The notes: a model not told the origin generated them from the sequence alone. Numbered from the stretch's first letter, positions 1-11,771 are shown. The stretch: DNA of 64,000 bases from Coffea arabica (GCF_036785885.1 NC_092323.1:16376501-16440500), one strand, 5' to 3'. Translations and numbers: made by a program.

Positions 1-119
1 CTCCATTTTCTATGATTTTGCCCTAGGTCAAGTCAAAATGTCTTGTATGGGCTAATAAAGAATCATCTTCACAAGTTACGCTCAGATATCTAACTCATCA
101 CATATGCCCTTTATTTTTT

Positions 120-594
120 GGGAAAAACACACTTTAACCCCCTGTGATTTAACACCTTGTAACATAACCTCCCTAAATTTTTAAAAACTATACATAATCC
201 CCTCATAATTTGAATTAAAGTGCCAAAATAGCGAAATTTACATTCAATAATGGAGTCAACTAAAATATCAAAAGTGCCTCTATTTAAAGTTAAAAATTAT
301 CTATTAATCACCGGGGGTTATATAAAGCACTAAACCATAAAGAGATTATATAATAAAATATAAAACTATGCAGGATTAGAGTTTCATACATATTATATTT
401 ATATATTTTAGTCACTTCAGCCATTTTAATTTTTAAACAAGGGTAATTTCAATATTTTTATGAGTTTCGTTACAAATGATTATTTCCGTCGCTTTGACAC
501 TTTAATTCAAATTATGAGGGTGTTATATATAATTTTTAAAACTATAGGAAATTATGTGAAAAATCCGTATATCACAAGAGGGTAAAGTGTATTC
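120..594. repeat. TIR (foldback) element, unit A copy
   Basis: The two ends are long inverted repeats: the left reads as a tract of TTTAACCCCC, then CTCCCT and CCCCTCAT blocks, and the right is its reverse complement (ATGAGGG, GAGGGTAAAG). No coding potential is seen. The same element lies at 35475-35949 in unit C and as a remnant at 57277 in unit D, so it was inserted before the units duplicated. The right terminus of this copy is eroded compared with unit C. Confidence 0.7.
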
Positions 595-1617
595 TTGTAG
601 GCTCTCAACCCCAATGCTTTTAAACAAAGCAAAATTGTTCAAATATAGGCACACAGGGGACAAGATAGGAAGTCTAAAACAATTGCTTTGTAAAAGAGGT
701 TAGGAACAACGGATTTGAACTTTAAAGCAAAAGAGGTCAAGGTTATTTTCACATAGGTCAAAAATGACTTCTTAGCTCTTACTGAAAGCCTAAATAACAT
801 TCTAAAGTGATGTAGGTCAAATTGAGGTTAATTGAGAAAAGGAAGAGATGCAAGTTTGGTCTCTTATGTTTGCCCTATGTACTAAACTAGTCCCCAGTAT
901 TTGAAACAATTAAAATGTAGTCCCAAAAGCTACTATTTATGGGCATATTTTGGACAATTAATAGAAATTCAACAATGGTTGATTGTCAAAAGTAAATTGG
1001 TGTCAGTCAACAGTTTTGAATTTACACTTTGGGTCTCCAATATTTGAACTTTGAATCATTATAGTTCCTTAAGTTCTAAATACCGGTAGTGATGTTTTAG
1101 AATGAAATGAGATGTGAATTGAATCAAAATTTTGTTAGACATGTACTAGAATTTCTAATGAAAAATACATGGAAAATTTATTAAACTTCATTTTTTTTTG
1201 TTTTCATTTCATATTTTCATGCCACTAATTATGCATATGCTTTTTCTCTATAGCATAGTTGGTTACAAAATTGGCATAAGGTATGCGTTTGTTGTTCTGC
1301 ACGATGAATTATTAATTGATAATGAGATGTATCATTTGGCCACTTATGTTGAAATTAAATTCTGAATTAAAACATGCCTTTAGAATATGAAGAATATATA
1401 CTATATTTAAATTAACTTGATCATATTTCTTTTTTCCATTTGAATGTCTTATCATTTAAGTTTAAAAGGAAGTAAATATTTTTTAGAAGTATTTGAATTA
1501 TTTAGTAAAATCATCAATGTATACAAACATGAAAGTTAATATTTTAAAACTTTCCTATGGAAAGTCTTATTTTAATAGGTAGGAAAGACAAGAAAAAACA
1601 AAATGAAGTTCTTTAAA
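595..1617. other. Non-coding upstream DNA shared between units
   Basis: No gene is seen. The stretch aligns by eye with 35970-36993 and in part 57390-58049. It is part of the duplicated unit, not a separate locus. Confidence 0.6.
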
Positions 1618-2101
1618 GGTAAATTTCTTATACACCCCTTGTAGTTAAGCGCTTTTTAAAATACATCCCTTATGCTTCAAAAATATCTACTTACACCCCT
1701 TGGAAGTCAAATAGAAACATACTCCGTCAATGGACATTTCACTATAATTGCTCCTACAGTGCATCACATTACTTGATCCAAGTAATGTGAGGTCTTAGTT
1801 ATGTTTTTCTTTCGAAAATGCCTCCATATGAATGTTTACCATTTATAAAAAGCCTAACATTTTTATAGATAGATAACGTTCATTTGGGAGGCATTTCTGG
1901 AAGAAAAATGTCCCTAAATCCTCACACTAAAATCAAATAACCAATCACATTATTGGAGCGTGTATGTTAAATCCTCCTTTTACTGAGTGTGTTTTGGTTT
2001 GTTTTCCACTTAAACCTAGAGCACAAGGAGTGTAAATGGACAATTCTTTTTTAACTATAAAAGGTGCATCTTAAAAAGTGTTTAACCACTGAAATTTACA
2101 C
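1618..2101. repeat. TIR element 2, unit A copy
   Basis: It begins GGTAAATTTCTTATACACCCC and ends with a near reverse complement (AGGTGCATCTTAAAAAGTG ... GAAATTTACA), giving terminal inverted repeats of about 50 bp. Copies with the same ends lie at 36994-37535 and 58050-58577. In this copy about 12 bp of the right repeat is missing and an internal hairpin present in unit C is lost. Superfamily unknown; non-coding. Confidence 0.6.
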
Positions 2102-2667
2102 TTTTTTAAAACATTCCCATAAGTAGTTGATGTTTGTACCTACTTTTACTAGCTTTAATAATTGCTATCCCAAACTATAAACATTCGAAGGTCCACATTC
2201 ACAAGTCATACAAGAATTTGTGTAGTAATAATTAGAATAATGTTATGTAATAGAAAATTAGTTTTTCTATTTTCTTGTGCTAGTTTTTATTTTGAATATT
2301 ATTTGTGTATTAACAAAGTGGTGCCCCTTCTGCTAAATAATTATGTTGTGCCAATTTGAAGTGGTTTCAGGAAGGTTATTGTGATCAAGGGATGCATTTT
2401 TCATATATTTAAAATCCTAACGATAACTATTTAAAATATTAATTGAAATTTCAAAACATTAGGAACCAAAAATGCAAAGTTAAAATTTTCAACTAACAAC
2501 GATTTGGTATTGACTCTTAGTTATTGCAATTTTTGGTTAATTGTCTTAAATTTGTCTAAAATCAGAAACTTTGAGAATCACTTTTATTTTGGTCAAAATA
2601 TTAGAGACTAATTTGACATACAAACCAAACATTGGGTATCAAAAATGTGCATTGATGCAGTTAAAAC

Positions 2668-3021
2668 TAGGGCTACAAACACATCAAGCCGCTTGCGAGC
2701 TGATTGCAAGCGGGTCGAGTCTGAGCTCGACTCGAGTTCGAATTCAAGTTCAAAAATATTAAGTTCGTTAGCTCACGAGTCGGATCGAACTCGATTATAT
2801 ATATTTTTATTTTTTTAATAGTAAAATTACATATATATCTCTAATATTTTATTATTTGTTAAGAAAAATTATTATTTTATTCATTTTTAAAAAATAAAAT
2901 AATTATTTTTTATTTTTTAACTTTGAACTTGTCGAATTCGAGCTCGAGTTTTGTAAAATTATGTTAAGACTCGGCTCGATTAAACCGAAACTCGATTCGA
3001 TTCGACTCGTTTGCATCCCTA
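2668..3021. mobile_element. hAT-like MITE, unit A copy
   Basis: A short element with TIRs TAGGGCTACAAAC and GTTTGCATCCCTA. It is flanked by an 8-bp direct repeat, GTTAAAAC (2660-2667) and GTTGAAAC (3022-3029), with one mismatch, as expected for hAT insertions. The interior is rich in CTCGA and GAGTCG motifs that fold back on each other around an AT-rich centre. Orthologous copies are at 39096-39468 and 59145-59518, so it predates the array. Confidence 0.7.
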
Positions 3022-3553
3022 GTTGAAACAAAAGGGCAGTGATTCCAGAGTTCAACTAAAGGGGTTCTTAGAATTGACCCGTAAAAGTGAAGCACTTTTG
3101 GTAAATTTCAAATTCCACCACCAAAATTGTGATCATATCCATGATTCCATTCAGCAATCGTAGAGAGCCCCCCTTAACCTGCTTCGGTAACAAAATGCAG
3201 AACGAATATACAGTGTTTCTTGGGACGGATCAAATTGGGCCTGGCAAGTTTTTGGATCATGAATAGATATTCCGCCCCCTCCCTAAGATTGTTAGCTTAA
3301 TCAAACAATTTATACAGTGAATCCCACTTTTTTTTTTTTTAATGCACATAGTGGAACCTTGACATGTGAACCACGTGGGAATAATATTATGGCCGCATCT
3401 CGAACCACTTTACTCCAAGTTACATCTCTTTAGTCAGAAACAAGATAGACAAAAAGGAAAAAAAAAGTGCAAAAGAGATAAGAATGAGAATCACTTAAAC
3501 AGAGAGTAAGCATATTGTTAATTTCATATTTGGCCTAAGAATGTTTTATGCAT
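3022..3553 (+). promoter_or_regulatory. Proximal promoter of ANK-PGG gene A
   Basis: About 530 bp between the MITE and the TATA box, strongly conserved with 39469-40014 (C) and 59519-60067 (D). It contains a W-box-type TTGACC at 3074-3079 (conserved in all three) and a G-box CACGTG at 3372-3377 found only here; the C and D counterparts read CACATG. C and D carry a second TTGACC near 39619/59669 where A has TTAACC. Function is inferred from motif identity only. Confidence 0.5.
3372..3377. promoter_or_regulatory. G-box (CACGTG) in promoter A
   Basis: A palindromic CACGTG within ACCACGTGGG, about 180 bp upstream of the TATA box. Known plant G-boxes bind bZIP and bHLH factors. The paired site in C (39829-39834) and D (59882-59887) is CACATG, so the core is broken there. 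Whether it is bound is unknown. Confidence 0.45.
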
Positions 3554-3554
3554 C

Positions 3555-3560
3555 TATAAA
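3555..3560 (+). promoter_or_regulatory. TATA box of gene A
   Basis: TATAAA in the context CATCTATAAATGCAAG lies 78 bp upstream of the proposed start codon. It is conserved with the same spacing in C (40015-40020) and D (60068-60073). This supports the proposed first exon. Confidence 0.6.
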
Positions 3561-3632
3561 TGCAAGTATTAGTCGTAATACAATGACTGTATTAGTTTCA
3601 CTTTCTCTGTTACAAAAGATTACGGCTAAAGG

Positions 3633-6600
3633 ATGACGAAAACTTCAGGTTAGTCTGAAAAATGTATTTTTTTTCCCTGATTCCCTGCTCATTACAACAT
3701 TTTATTGACTTATTGTTAGTACAAAAGCCATGCTGTTATCCATTTGTTCCTTTTTTCCCAATTTCATTCGAGTTGTAGGAAATAGCCAAAATGCAAAATC
3801 TTATAAGGCTCTCGATGATGATCCTTTTGCTCATAATTTTGAGCATTATATAGCAGCAGTTGTAATAGTCAATAAATGACTCTATTTTTTTTTCAAATAA
3901 CCACTTTTAATATTCAAGTAATGAGCCATATTCATAAGCTTGATCTACGGTTTTGCACGTGATCATTGTAACATCAATAAAGTCAATTGGTATAAGTGAC
4001 ATCTTCAAATTATATTATCTAGATCCATTATAGTTTGACTTTCTCAACAATATGTCATAGACCATTATAGGTAACATTTTATCATTCAAATTCCCCTAAT
4101 TGGACTTTGTGTGGTGGAGATAGAAGATGGAGGAAATCTTGAAAATGTGATAAGTCATGCGGATGAACAATGTTATTATGGTCTTTTGCGTTGTTATATT
4201 CACAAGTATTGGTTTAGTGTATATATAGTGTCTTTTACAATAATACTAGGCAATATGTTTAGACCCGAATCAATGGATGAATCAAATGAGCTTTTAGTTT
4301 GATTGAGTCAAAGATACAGTTTTTTATTCACTTCAGAATTAGAAAATCTGAATAATACTATGAAAAAAATTTCTAGTAAATAACTGGCCGATTCAACCAT
4401 GTAAGCTGTTTTGACCAATTTGGACGGTTTTTGACGGGTTATTTATTTTTCATTGTACTCCGGTTTCCTTTTCAACCGGTCGAACCAGCCAAATGGGTAC
4501 GATCTAGCACTGGTACTGGCAATTTTTGAGTCCCAATCCGTTACATTTTGAGCCATCAATATTGCTGCAAAGGAGCCTTCACTGTTAGTTTGATTTTGAG
4601 TCCAACGAGCAGTTGAAAGGACTATCAGTTAATCTCACAGCTCTTTCTGATTATGCATCTAAGCAGGAGATGATAGAATTGGTAGAGCAGCAATCGGAAT
4701 TGTTCCCGAGGAGTTCACTGAGGAGAACTATGAGGAATGGAAAAGATGCTTGGAACATTATTTGGTTGGTCATGGCCTTTGGGGTGTTGTTTCTGGAGAG
4801 GAGAAAGATCCTATAAACGATGAGAGACAAGAATATGGAGAAGAAAAGAAACAAGAACATGAGGAATGGAAGAAGAAGAATGCATTGGCCTTGCATGCCA
4901 TCCAACTTTCTTGTGGAACAGGCACATATGTTAAACTTAAGGAAGCTCACACTTCTGCGGTAGTTGCATGGAAGCATTTGGTGGAAAAACTAAGGCCCAA
5001 GAAAATATTTGCAAAAGGTGATTGTGAAGATGAAAGCAGCCGTGTTGAAGAAGAAGGTAACTCTCGATCATGTTGCTATGAAATGTTTACGGTTTCACAT
5101 ATAATTTTAGAAGTGAATTGAAGAAGTTTTCCTACAAAATATTCTCAGAAGGTGATCCTGAAGATGAAAGAAGCCGTGTTGAAGAAGAAGGTAACTCTCG
5201 ATCATGTTGCTATGAAATGTTTACGGTTTCACATATAATTTTAGAAGTGAATTGAAGAAGTTTTCTCTCTTCGACAAATTTTAAGAACACTATGGTTCAT
5301 TCGATAAGTATTTTCAATCATGTGGTATCGGAGCAAAGTTATGAATCAGCAATTGCAGGTTTTCTTTATTTTTTTGCTTATTCCATTTGATTAGTTTTCT
5401 TTTGCTCATTTAGCAAGCAATTCTTCACTAGGGAATTTTTCTGTACGTTACTTCAAATAAAACTCCAATTCATCTGTGCTAGCTCTGCTGTGCCAAACAA
5501 TGGCGGAGACTTCAGAGTTGGGAGGCCTAATTTTCCAAAAGCTTAGAATATATCTTCCACATCTGGAAAGTCATTGCTTAATATCCAATGACAATATCAT
5601 TGCTCTTTTTCTGTTTTTCTGGACTTCTTGAAATTTTTATACTCATTCAGATTTCTATTGTGCCTTCTACGAGCTCATTAATTATGATAGATGACCATAT
5701 TAGAGATATTATTCGAAACATATTCTAATGTTTACAGGACCAAAAGAGTACCGTCGCTATAGGCCCTTGTACATAGCAATTGCAACAGGCGATTTTGATC
5801 GCACAAAAAGTCTCCTTGATGAAGATCCAGGCGCTGTTAGGGCCATAATTTCATCACATAGAGGAACTGCACTTCAATTTGCCATTGTAAATGGACACAT
5901 GAAAATTGCAAAGGAACTGTTGAGGAGAATGGAACAAGCAGACTTGGAAATGGTTAATGACAATGGATGCACAGCTCTAACTTTTGCTGCAATCCGTGGT
6001 GTAACAAAGTTGGCAAAAAAAATCGTGAAAAAAAATGGCAGGCTTCTTATCAAGGAGAATGACGGACTTGATGGGCAGCTTCCTGTCATAGTGGCTGCTT
6101 TGTATGGTCAAAAGCATATGGTTGATTATCTATACTCGGAGACACCAAGAGAGTTATTTCGCCCAGAGGTGGGTGAGAATGGAGCTACACTGCTTAATTC
6201 CCTGATTACAGCAGAAATGTATGGTAAGATTGTGGATGTAAGAGGCAATATACCAATCTGCATCAAACCCTTCTTCAATATATGTGCCCCTAACCCCTTT
6301 CTGATTGCTACAGATGTTGCTTTAATGCTACTTCGACGATATCCAAAACTTGGTGTCGCCCCAGATCATAATGGTGACTATGCTCTCCAGTTACTGGCTC
6401 ACAAGCCATCCGCATTTCCTAGTGGAACCAAACTTGTTTCCTGGAAAAGATGGATCTATTCATGTTAGTGTCCTTTTTCCAGTTCTACTTTACTTTTACA
6501 TCAAATTCCAGGGTAAATGTTTTAATAATGATCACTGACTTGTATATAATGAAGAACAATATTATGCACTCTAATTCAGTGATAAGGAAAACAATCTAAG

Positions 6601-9600
6601 AATAATGACCATTGTGCATTTTTTTTCTTACTTTCTACGAATTTTAAGGGAAAATCGTTCAAAACGTCCCTCACATTTTGTAAAATGACTTTTTTCATCC
6701 CTTATTTTTAAAAGTGTAATTTTACGTCCCTTACAAATTCACATTGGTCAATTTTGCTCCCTACCTAGATTTTCGACTAATTTTTTGCCGGAATTCATGA
6801 CGTGCCTTGCAGGTGATCATTTTTTATGGGCAAAATTATCAAATCAAAATTTATATAATGATTACATTTCACAAAATAAATTGTTTCGTCCCTCATACTT
6901 CACAAAATAAATTCTTGCATCCCTCACATTTCACAAAATGATTTTTTTTCATCCCTAATTGACCATGTGTACGAATAGTTTATTTTTTTAAATCCATGTA
7001 TATATCTATTTGATTTCACCTGAATAATACGAATAACATGTAATATATCTTTATTTGATTTCACCTAAACACACTAATTGTAGTTATAAATATGCTATTC
7101 AATAGATATATGTAAGGGTTTAAATCTAACAATTTTTTTTAAACCCATATATATGTGTATATATATATATTCGATCTCACCATGTAAATCTATTCAATAT
7201 TTGTAGCCTTTTCTATTTTGGTAATAATTCATTTATTGAATTGTGTAATAAAACTATCTAATTAATCGGTCCTAACTTGAATTCTATAGTCATATTAACA
7301 AATTGCAGTTTAAATCTAAAATTTTTACTCGCAACTTTAAGATCAACAATTGAATTTCTTACCTTGTGATTATCTTAAAATTTGAAAGTGTTAATCATTT
7401 ACTTCGTTTTGTCATACTTTTCCTTTATTTATTTTTTCTACCCAAATTTAATTCGATATAAACACTTGAAAATGTTTAGGATTAATTATTTTTTTTAATT
7501 TTTGAATAAAAAGAAATGACATGAGTGAAAAACTAACAATTTTTTTTAAATCCCTGTATATATCTATTTTAATTTTACCTAAATAGTACGTTCAGGCGAA
7601 ATCAAATAGAGATATATTGCATGCTATTCGTATTATTCAAGTGTAATCAAATAGATATATACATGAGTTTAAAAAAAAAGTTATTCGTACACATGATCAA
7701 TAAAGGATGAAAAATTTATTTTGTAAAATATGAAGGATGAAAAAATTCATTTTGTAAAATGTAAGGGGCGAAACAATTCATTTTGTGAAATGTGAGCGAC
7801 AAAAAATTTATTTTGTGAAATGTGAGGGACTATAGATTGGATTGTGTAAATTTTGATTTAACAAATTTGCCCTTAAAAATGATCATGTGCAAAGCACGTG
7901 GTGGATTATGACAAAAAACTAGTCGGAAACCTAAATAGGGACAAAAATTGACCAATATGAATTTATAAGGGACGTAAAAGTGCACTTTTAAAAGTGAGGG
8001 ACGAAAAAAGTTATTTTACAAAATGTGAGGGATGTTTTGAACGATTTTCCCGAATTTTAATTGCCATATCAGTATGAAATTTGAATTTTGATTGTTATCT
8101 CCGTATAAAATCTTCCAATAACAAGAATACCAACATGCCGCATATAGTAATTGTGTACTAGTGTTGGAGAATGCCACTTATACTCTGTATTTATGTCCCA
8201 GGTCTAATGGAACATTCTCCATTGGGAAGTCCAACAGATTCTGCTAAAGATGATCAGACAACAAAAGCAAGCATGATTGGAGACCACAGCATTGAGATTA
8301 CTGATGATGAAACGAATTTGACAGGAAATCGAGGCCTACAGATTACTAGCTTTGGTATGTCAAATATCAAATTTCGTCTTCCAAAATTCCTTCTGTTGTA
8401 AAACATTTTTGGGTTAGGAATCTTCTCCCTAGCTTTTCTTTTTTCTCTCAATTTTTGCTGTAGCTAGATGACAAAATGGAGTCCATTGTATTTCGCAACG
8501 GATCTTCTGTCTTACTCTCTGTTCTACTTTTTATTATATTGCTATTTTTTGTTTATAAATATCATATTTTAGTTCTTTTTTATTTTCTTAAGATTCAATA
8601 ACTTGTCATCCCTGCAGCACGACCCATAAAATAGTATTAATCTTCTATATTATATTCTGATAGTGTATTCACTATCAATTTTGAATGAGTGATAACTTTG
8701 AATTCTGATAAACTTTGAATTTGAAATTCGACTTTTACACGTGTCATGAATCATATAAATATGAATTCAATGATGTGATAGTGTAAATACTGTCAGTGAA
8801 AAATTTCATATTTGAACTCTTTTACATACACTATCAAAAAATCTAAAAAGGAAAAGATTTACCCTATAAAATATATACACTTACATGCAAAATTATTCAG
8901 GCGATGCCTAATGAAGCCCCAAGCACGATTAAGTCGGCCTTTATGTTTAGATTCAAGCTATCATTAGACCAGTTAAAACTTAAGGCTTAATCCCAAATTT
9001 TTTGGACCGATGGAGCTGAGCTCAGACCGATCCGGCCCATTCACAGTCCTTTGTGTGTTTGAATAGGCCTATCAATAACTGGGAGAAGCCAGAGGAAAGT
9101 TCAAGTTTAATAGGATTAAGTCCAACATTTTGGAGCCTTTTTTAGTAGGAATAAAAGATTATTAAAATAAAAGAAGAAAAAAAAAATTTTTTTGAAAAAA
9201 AAAAAGATAGAAGATTATTAAAGATAAAAGATTATGTCCTTCTAAGGATAAGAACGAGGGATTTTTCATTCACATGTGTGCATAAATACGATTGCTAAAC
9301 TTAAGGATTCTCATGGGTTTCACTTTTTTTAGGCAAAGCCATTGTTCTCAGCCACAAAAATTACCTTGGTAAGCAGGCAAAGCTGTAGTTCTTAGCCCTC
9401 CCTTACTTGATTGATCCGGATTCTTATGAGTTTCACCTTGATTTAGAAGAAAACAAGAGAAATTGAGAAAAGGTTTGAGAAAGAAGAAAAAAATGAAAGA
9501 AATTGGGGAAATTTTATAAATAGTTGTTAACTCTTTCATATCCTTGCCATCTTTCTCTGAGCTTTTCATTCTTTGTACATTCCAATAGGCATTATCCCTA

Positions 9601-11454
9601 TCATATATCTGTTCACAAGTTCTGTTCTTTTTTTTCTGTACAACTCATTTGGCGCTTCATATGCACTAAGCAGGCATGCAAGTTTCTATCTCTGAAGACA
9701 TATAATACTAGTTTCATGTCTGTTTAGTTGTGAAGAGGCTCTTTAGTCGAGTGTAACAATGTTTTAGATGCCCTTACGCTGTTGTGCAAGACTTCTGTTT
9801 TATTCCCTTTGACCTCACATTTGAAGCATTTATGATACTAATGGCTTTCCATCTCATTTAATTCATCCTATGTGTATCTGTTTTCTTGCAGTGCTGAAGG
9901 TTTTGCATGGACTCGGTTGGAGCATATTAAGTTGCCTCGGTTTGTGTCATGACAGGAAATTGATTCATAAAGATGCCATTGAACTCCTGAAGCTCATATT
10001 TGAGGAAATCCGGGAATTGAGCATGAAAGACCTTGAAAAGATGGATATCATGAAAATTTTATACGATGCGATTGAGCAAGGAATCATTGAGTTCGTTGAT
10101 AAAAGTTTCAGATATAAGACCGCAATCATATATAAAAGAGACGGAAAGGGCAGAACAATTTTTTCACATGCAATTCTGCTTCGCCAAGAGAAAATTTATA
10201 GCTTTTTAAATGCCTTGGAAGCAAGAAAGAGCATACTAGCACGTAGGCGTGATTTCTTCGGCAACAATTTGCTACATTTAGCAGCCAAGCTGTCTCCATT
10301 GTCTCAACTTGACAAGATTTCTGGAGCAGCTCTTCAAATGCAAAGGGAAATACAATGGTATAAGGTGAGCAATTTAATTCAAAGTCAATTCGTAGTCATA
10401 CATTTTTGTTTTCATGTCTCATGAAACTACAAGAATTTTGGCTTTATGCGGCATCAGAATAATGCCGCGAAAAATCAACATACAGGCTACAGCTACAAAA
10501 AAAGGTTTTTGCGGTAGATTTGTGGCATTATTCTGATATGTTGCCTAAACTCATGCCCCATAAGAAATACGACAGTCGCTTTTATGATGCTGCAAAAAAT
10601 GTATGTGGCACAATTTTAATGCTGCAAATGTACTTGTGGCAGGCATCTAATAGCGGCATTTATAGGTGTCGTAAGAACAGCCAAACTATCTCTATGTTGC
10701 AACTCATGTCACTGCGTCATGAAATAGAGACATAACAGCAGCAAGATTCTTTATTTACTTGTATTGTCCTAGTGAGAGACTCGTCCTGACGTGAATTAGT
10801 TTGCAGGAAGTTGAGAGTATTGTACAACCAAGGATGAAGGAACAACGTAATGCCTATAATAAAACACCTTCTGAACTCTTTACTGAAGAGCATAAGGTGC
10901 TGGCTAAGGAGGGAGAAAGATGGATGAAAAATACGGCAGGATCAAGTATGATTGTGGGAACTCTCATCGCTGCAGTCATGTTTACAACAGCTTTCACAGT
11001 TCCAGGTGGTAATGATAGTAAAACAGGGCTCCCTGTCATGCTAGAAACTCAATCAAAAGCATTTTTGATTTTTATGGCATCAAATGCACTGTCGCTGTTC
11101 ACTTCTTCGACATCAATTCTAATGTTCTTGGGGATTCTCACCGCACGTTATGCAGAAGGAGATTTTCTCAAGTCCTTGCCCACAAAGCTAATATTTGGAA
11201 TCACGTGCTTGTTCGTCTCGATAGTAACCATGATGGCATCATTTGGTACTGCTCTCTATCTGATGCTGATCAAACAAGTAGCTTGGATTTCCTACCCAAT
11301 CATAGCTTTCTCTGTTATTCCAATAGCTCTTTACTCATTGTTGCAATTCCCTCTTCTGGTTGAGATGATCAGTCGCACTTACGGACATGGCATCTTCCAA
11401 AAACCTAAAAAGAAGCTCTATAGTTTTGCAACCGACACTACTACCAGCATCTGA
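3633..11454 (+). CDS. ANK-PGG membrane protein, copy A (spliced, intact)
   Basis: Proposed exons: 3633-3648, 4667-5056, 5738-6223, 6314-6463, 8202-8354, 9892-10364, 10807-11454. Every junction is GT-AG and phases match, giving 771 codons. Residues 20-120 form a Gag-like domain (ENYEEWK, GLWGVV, NALALHAIQ, AWKHL). Ankyrin repeats run from about 140 to 345, an acidic linker to about 398, and further repeat-like sequence (GRTIFSHAILL, GNNLLHLAAK) to 556. The C-terminal PGG domain has the FTVPGG signature at 619-624 and about four hydrophobic helices. Family knowledge (ACD6/ITN1 class) suggests a plasma- or endomembrane protein in defence or stress signalling; this is inference. Odd points: the 46768-46848 intron of copy C is absent; the third intron is only 90 nt and open in frame; a MULE sits in intron 4. 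The first exon (ATG ACG AAA ACT TCA G) is the least certain part. Confidence 0.8.
5023..5265 (+). repeat. 134-bp tandem duplication of exon 2 end and its splice donor (gene A)
   Basis: The sequence GAAGATGAAAG..AGCCGTGTTG with the donor AAG|GTAACT occurs at 5042 and again 134 bp on at 5176, followed by the same downstream intron sequence. The coding frame fits only the first donor (5056/5057); extending to the second meets a TGA at 5119-5121. Absent from C and D. Confidence 0.8.
6648..8051. mobile_element. Foldback MULE-like element in intron 4 of gene A
   Basis: A 1,404-bp element starting GGGAAAATCGTTCAAAAC and ending with its reverse complement. It has long imperfect inverted arms with repeated CCCTCACATTT / AAATGTGAGGG blocks. 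It is flanked by a perfect 9-bp direct repeat GAATTTTAA (6639-6647 and 8052-8060), the length typical of Mutator-like elements. No transposase is seen, so it is non-autonomous. Intron 4 of copy C lacks it. Gene A splicing appears to tolerate it. Confidence 0.8.
10427..10716. repeat. Insertion in last intron of gene A (CACTA-like left end)
   Basis: This 290-bp block is absent from the same intron of copy C and is flanked by TCATGAAA direct repeats (10419-10426, 10717-10724). Its left end, CTACAAGAATTTTGGC, resembles the CACTA-class start, but no matching right inverted end is seen. The interior is rich in GCGGCAT/ATGCCGC-type motifs. The left part also occurs in remnant B (24560-24701). Class is uncertain. 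Confidence 0.4.
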
Positions 11455-11771
11455 TCTCCATTCTGCTGCGTATCATGACATTCTGTATTTCACTTCCAGT
11501 AGTTTGCTTCAAGAAGTTGTTTTTTAAGTAAATAATCCTTCAGTGTAATGTTTTAAATAGATCTTGTAGGCAACATCTAGTTGTTTTGACTCTCTTGTTT
11601 TGTTTCCAGCTTGTGCTGGAATTCTACAGATTCCTTTGATTCTGTGGATTCCTTGTGCTGTCAATAAATCATGCCTATGGATCGCTTTTGATTGTTTGCC
11701 ACATCAAATACTACTACCTAATATTTAGTGTTGACTCCATTTTAATTGCCTTTGCCGGGTTCTCTTATTCA
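11455..11771 (+). other. 3' UTR and downstream flank of gene A
   Basis: The sequence after the stop is conserved with copies B (27481 onward) and C (48088 onward). It includes an AATAAA polyadenylation-type signal at 11663-11668, also found at 27703 and 48273-48278 in the other copies. Likely 3' UTR; the cleavage site is not determined. Confidence 0.5.

Noticed and set aside
4111..4302. Frame conserved in A, C (40606) and D (60659) starting VEIEDG
   Set aside because: No ATG, no splice context, sits in intron 1, and similarity is explained by shared descent of the units.
4750..5121. Exon 2 as a stand-alone small gene
   Set aside because: Its apparent start is TTG; the frame is better explained as exon 2 with donor at 5056.
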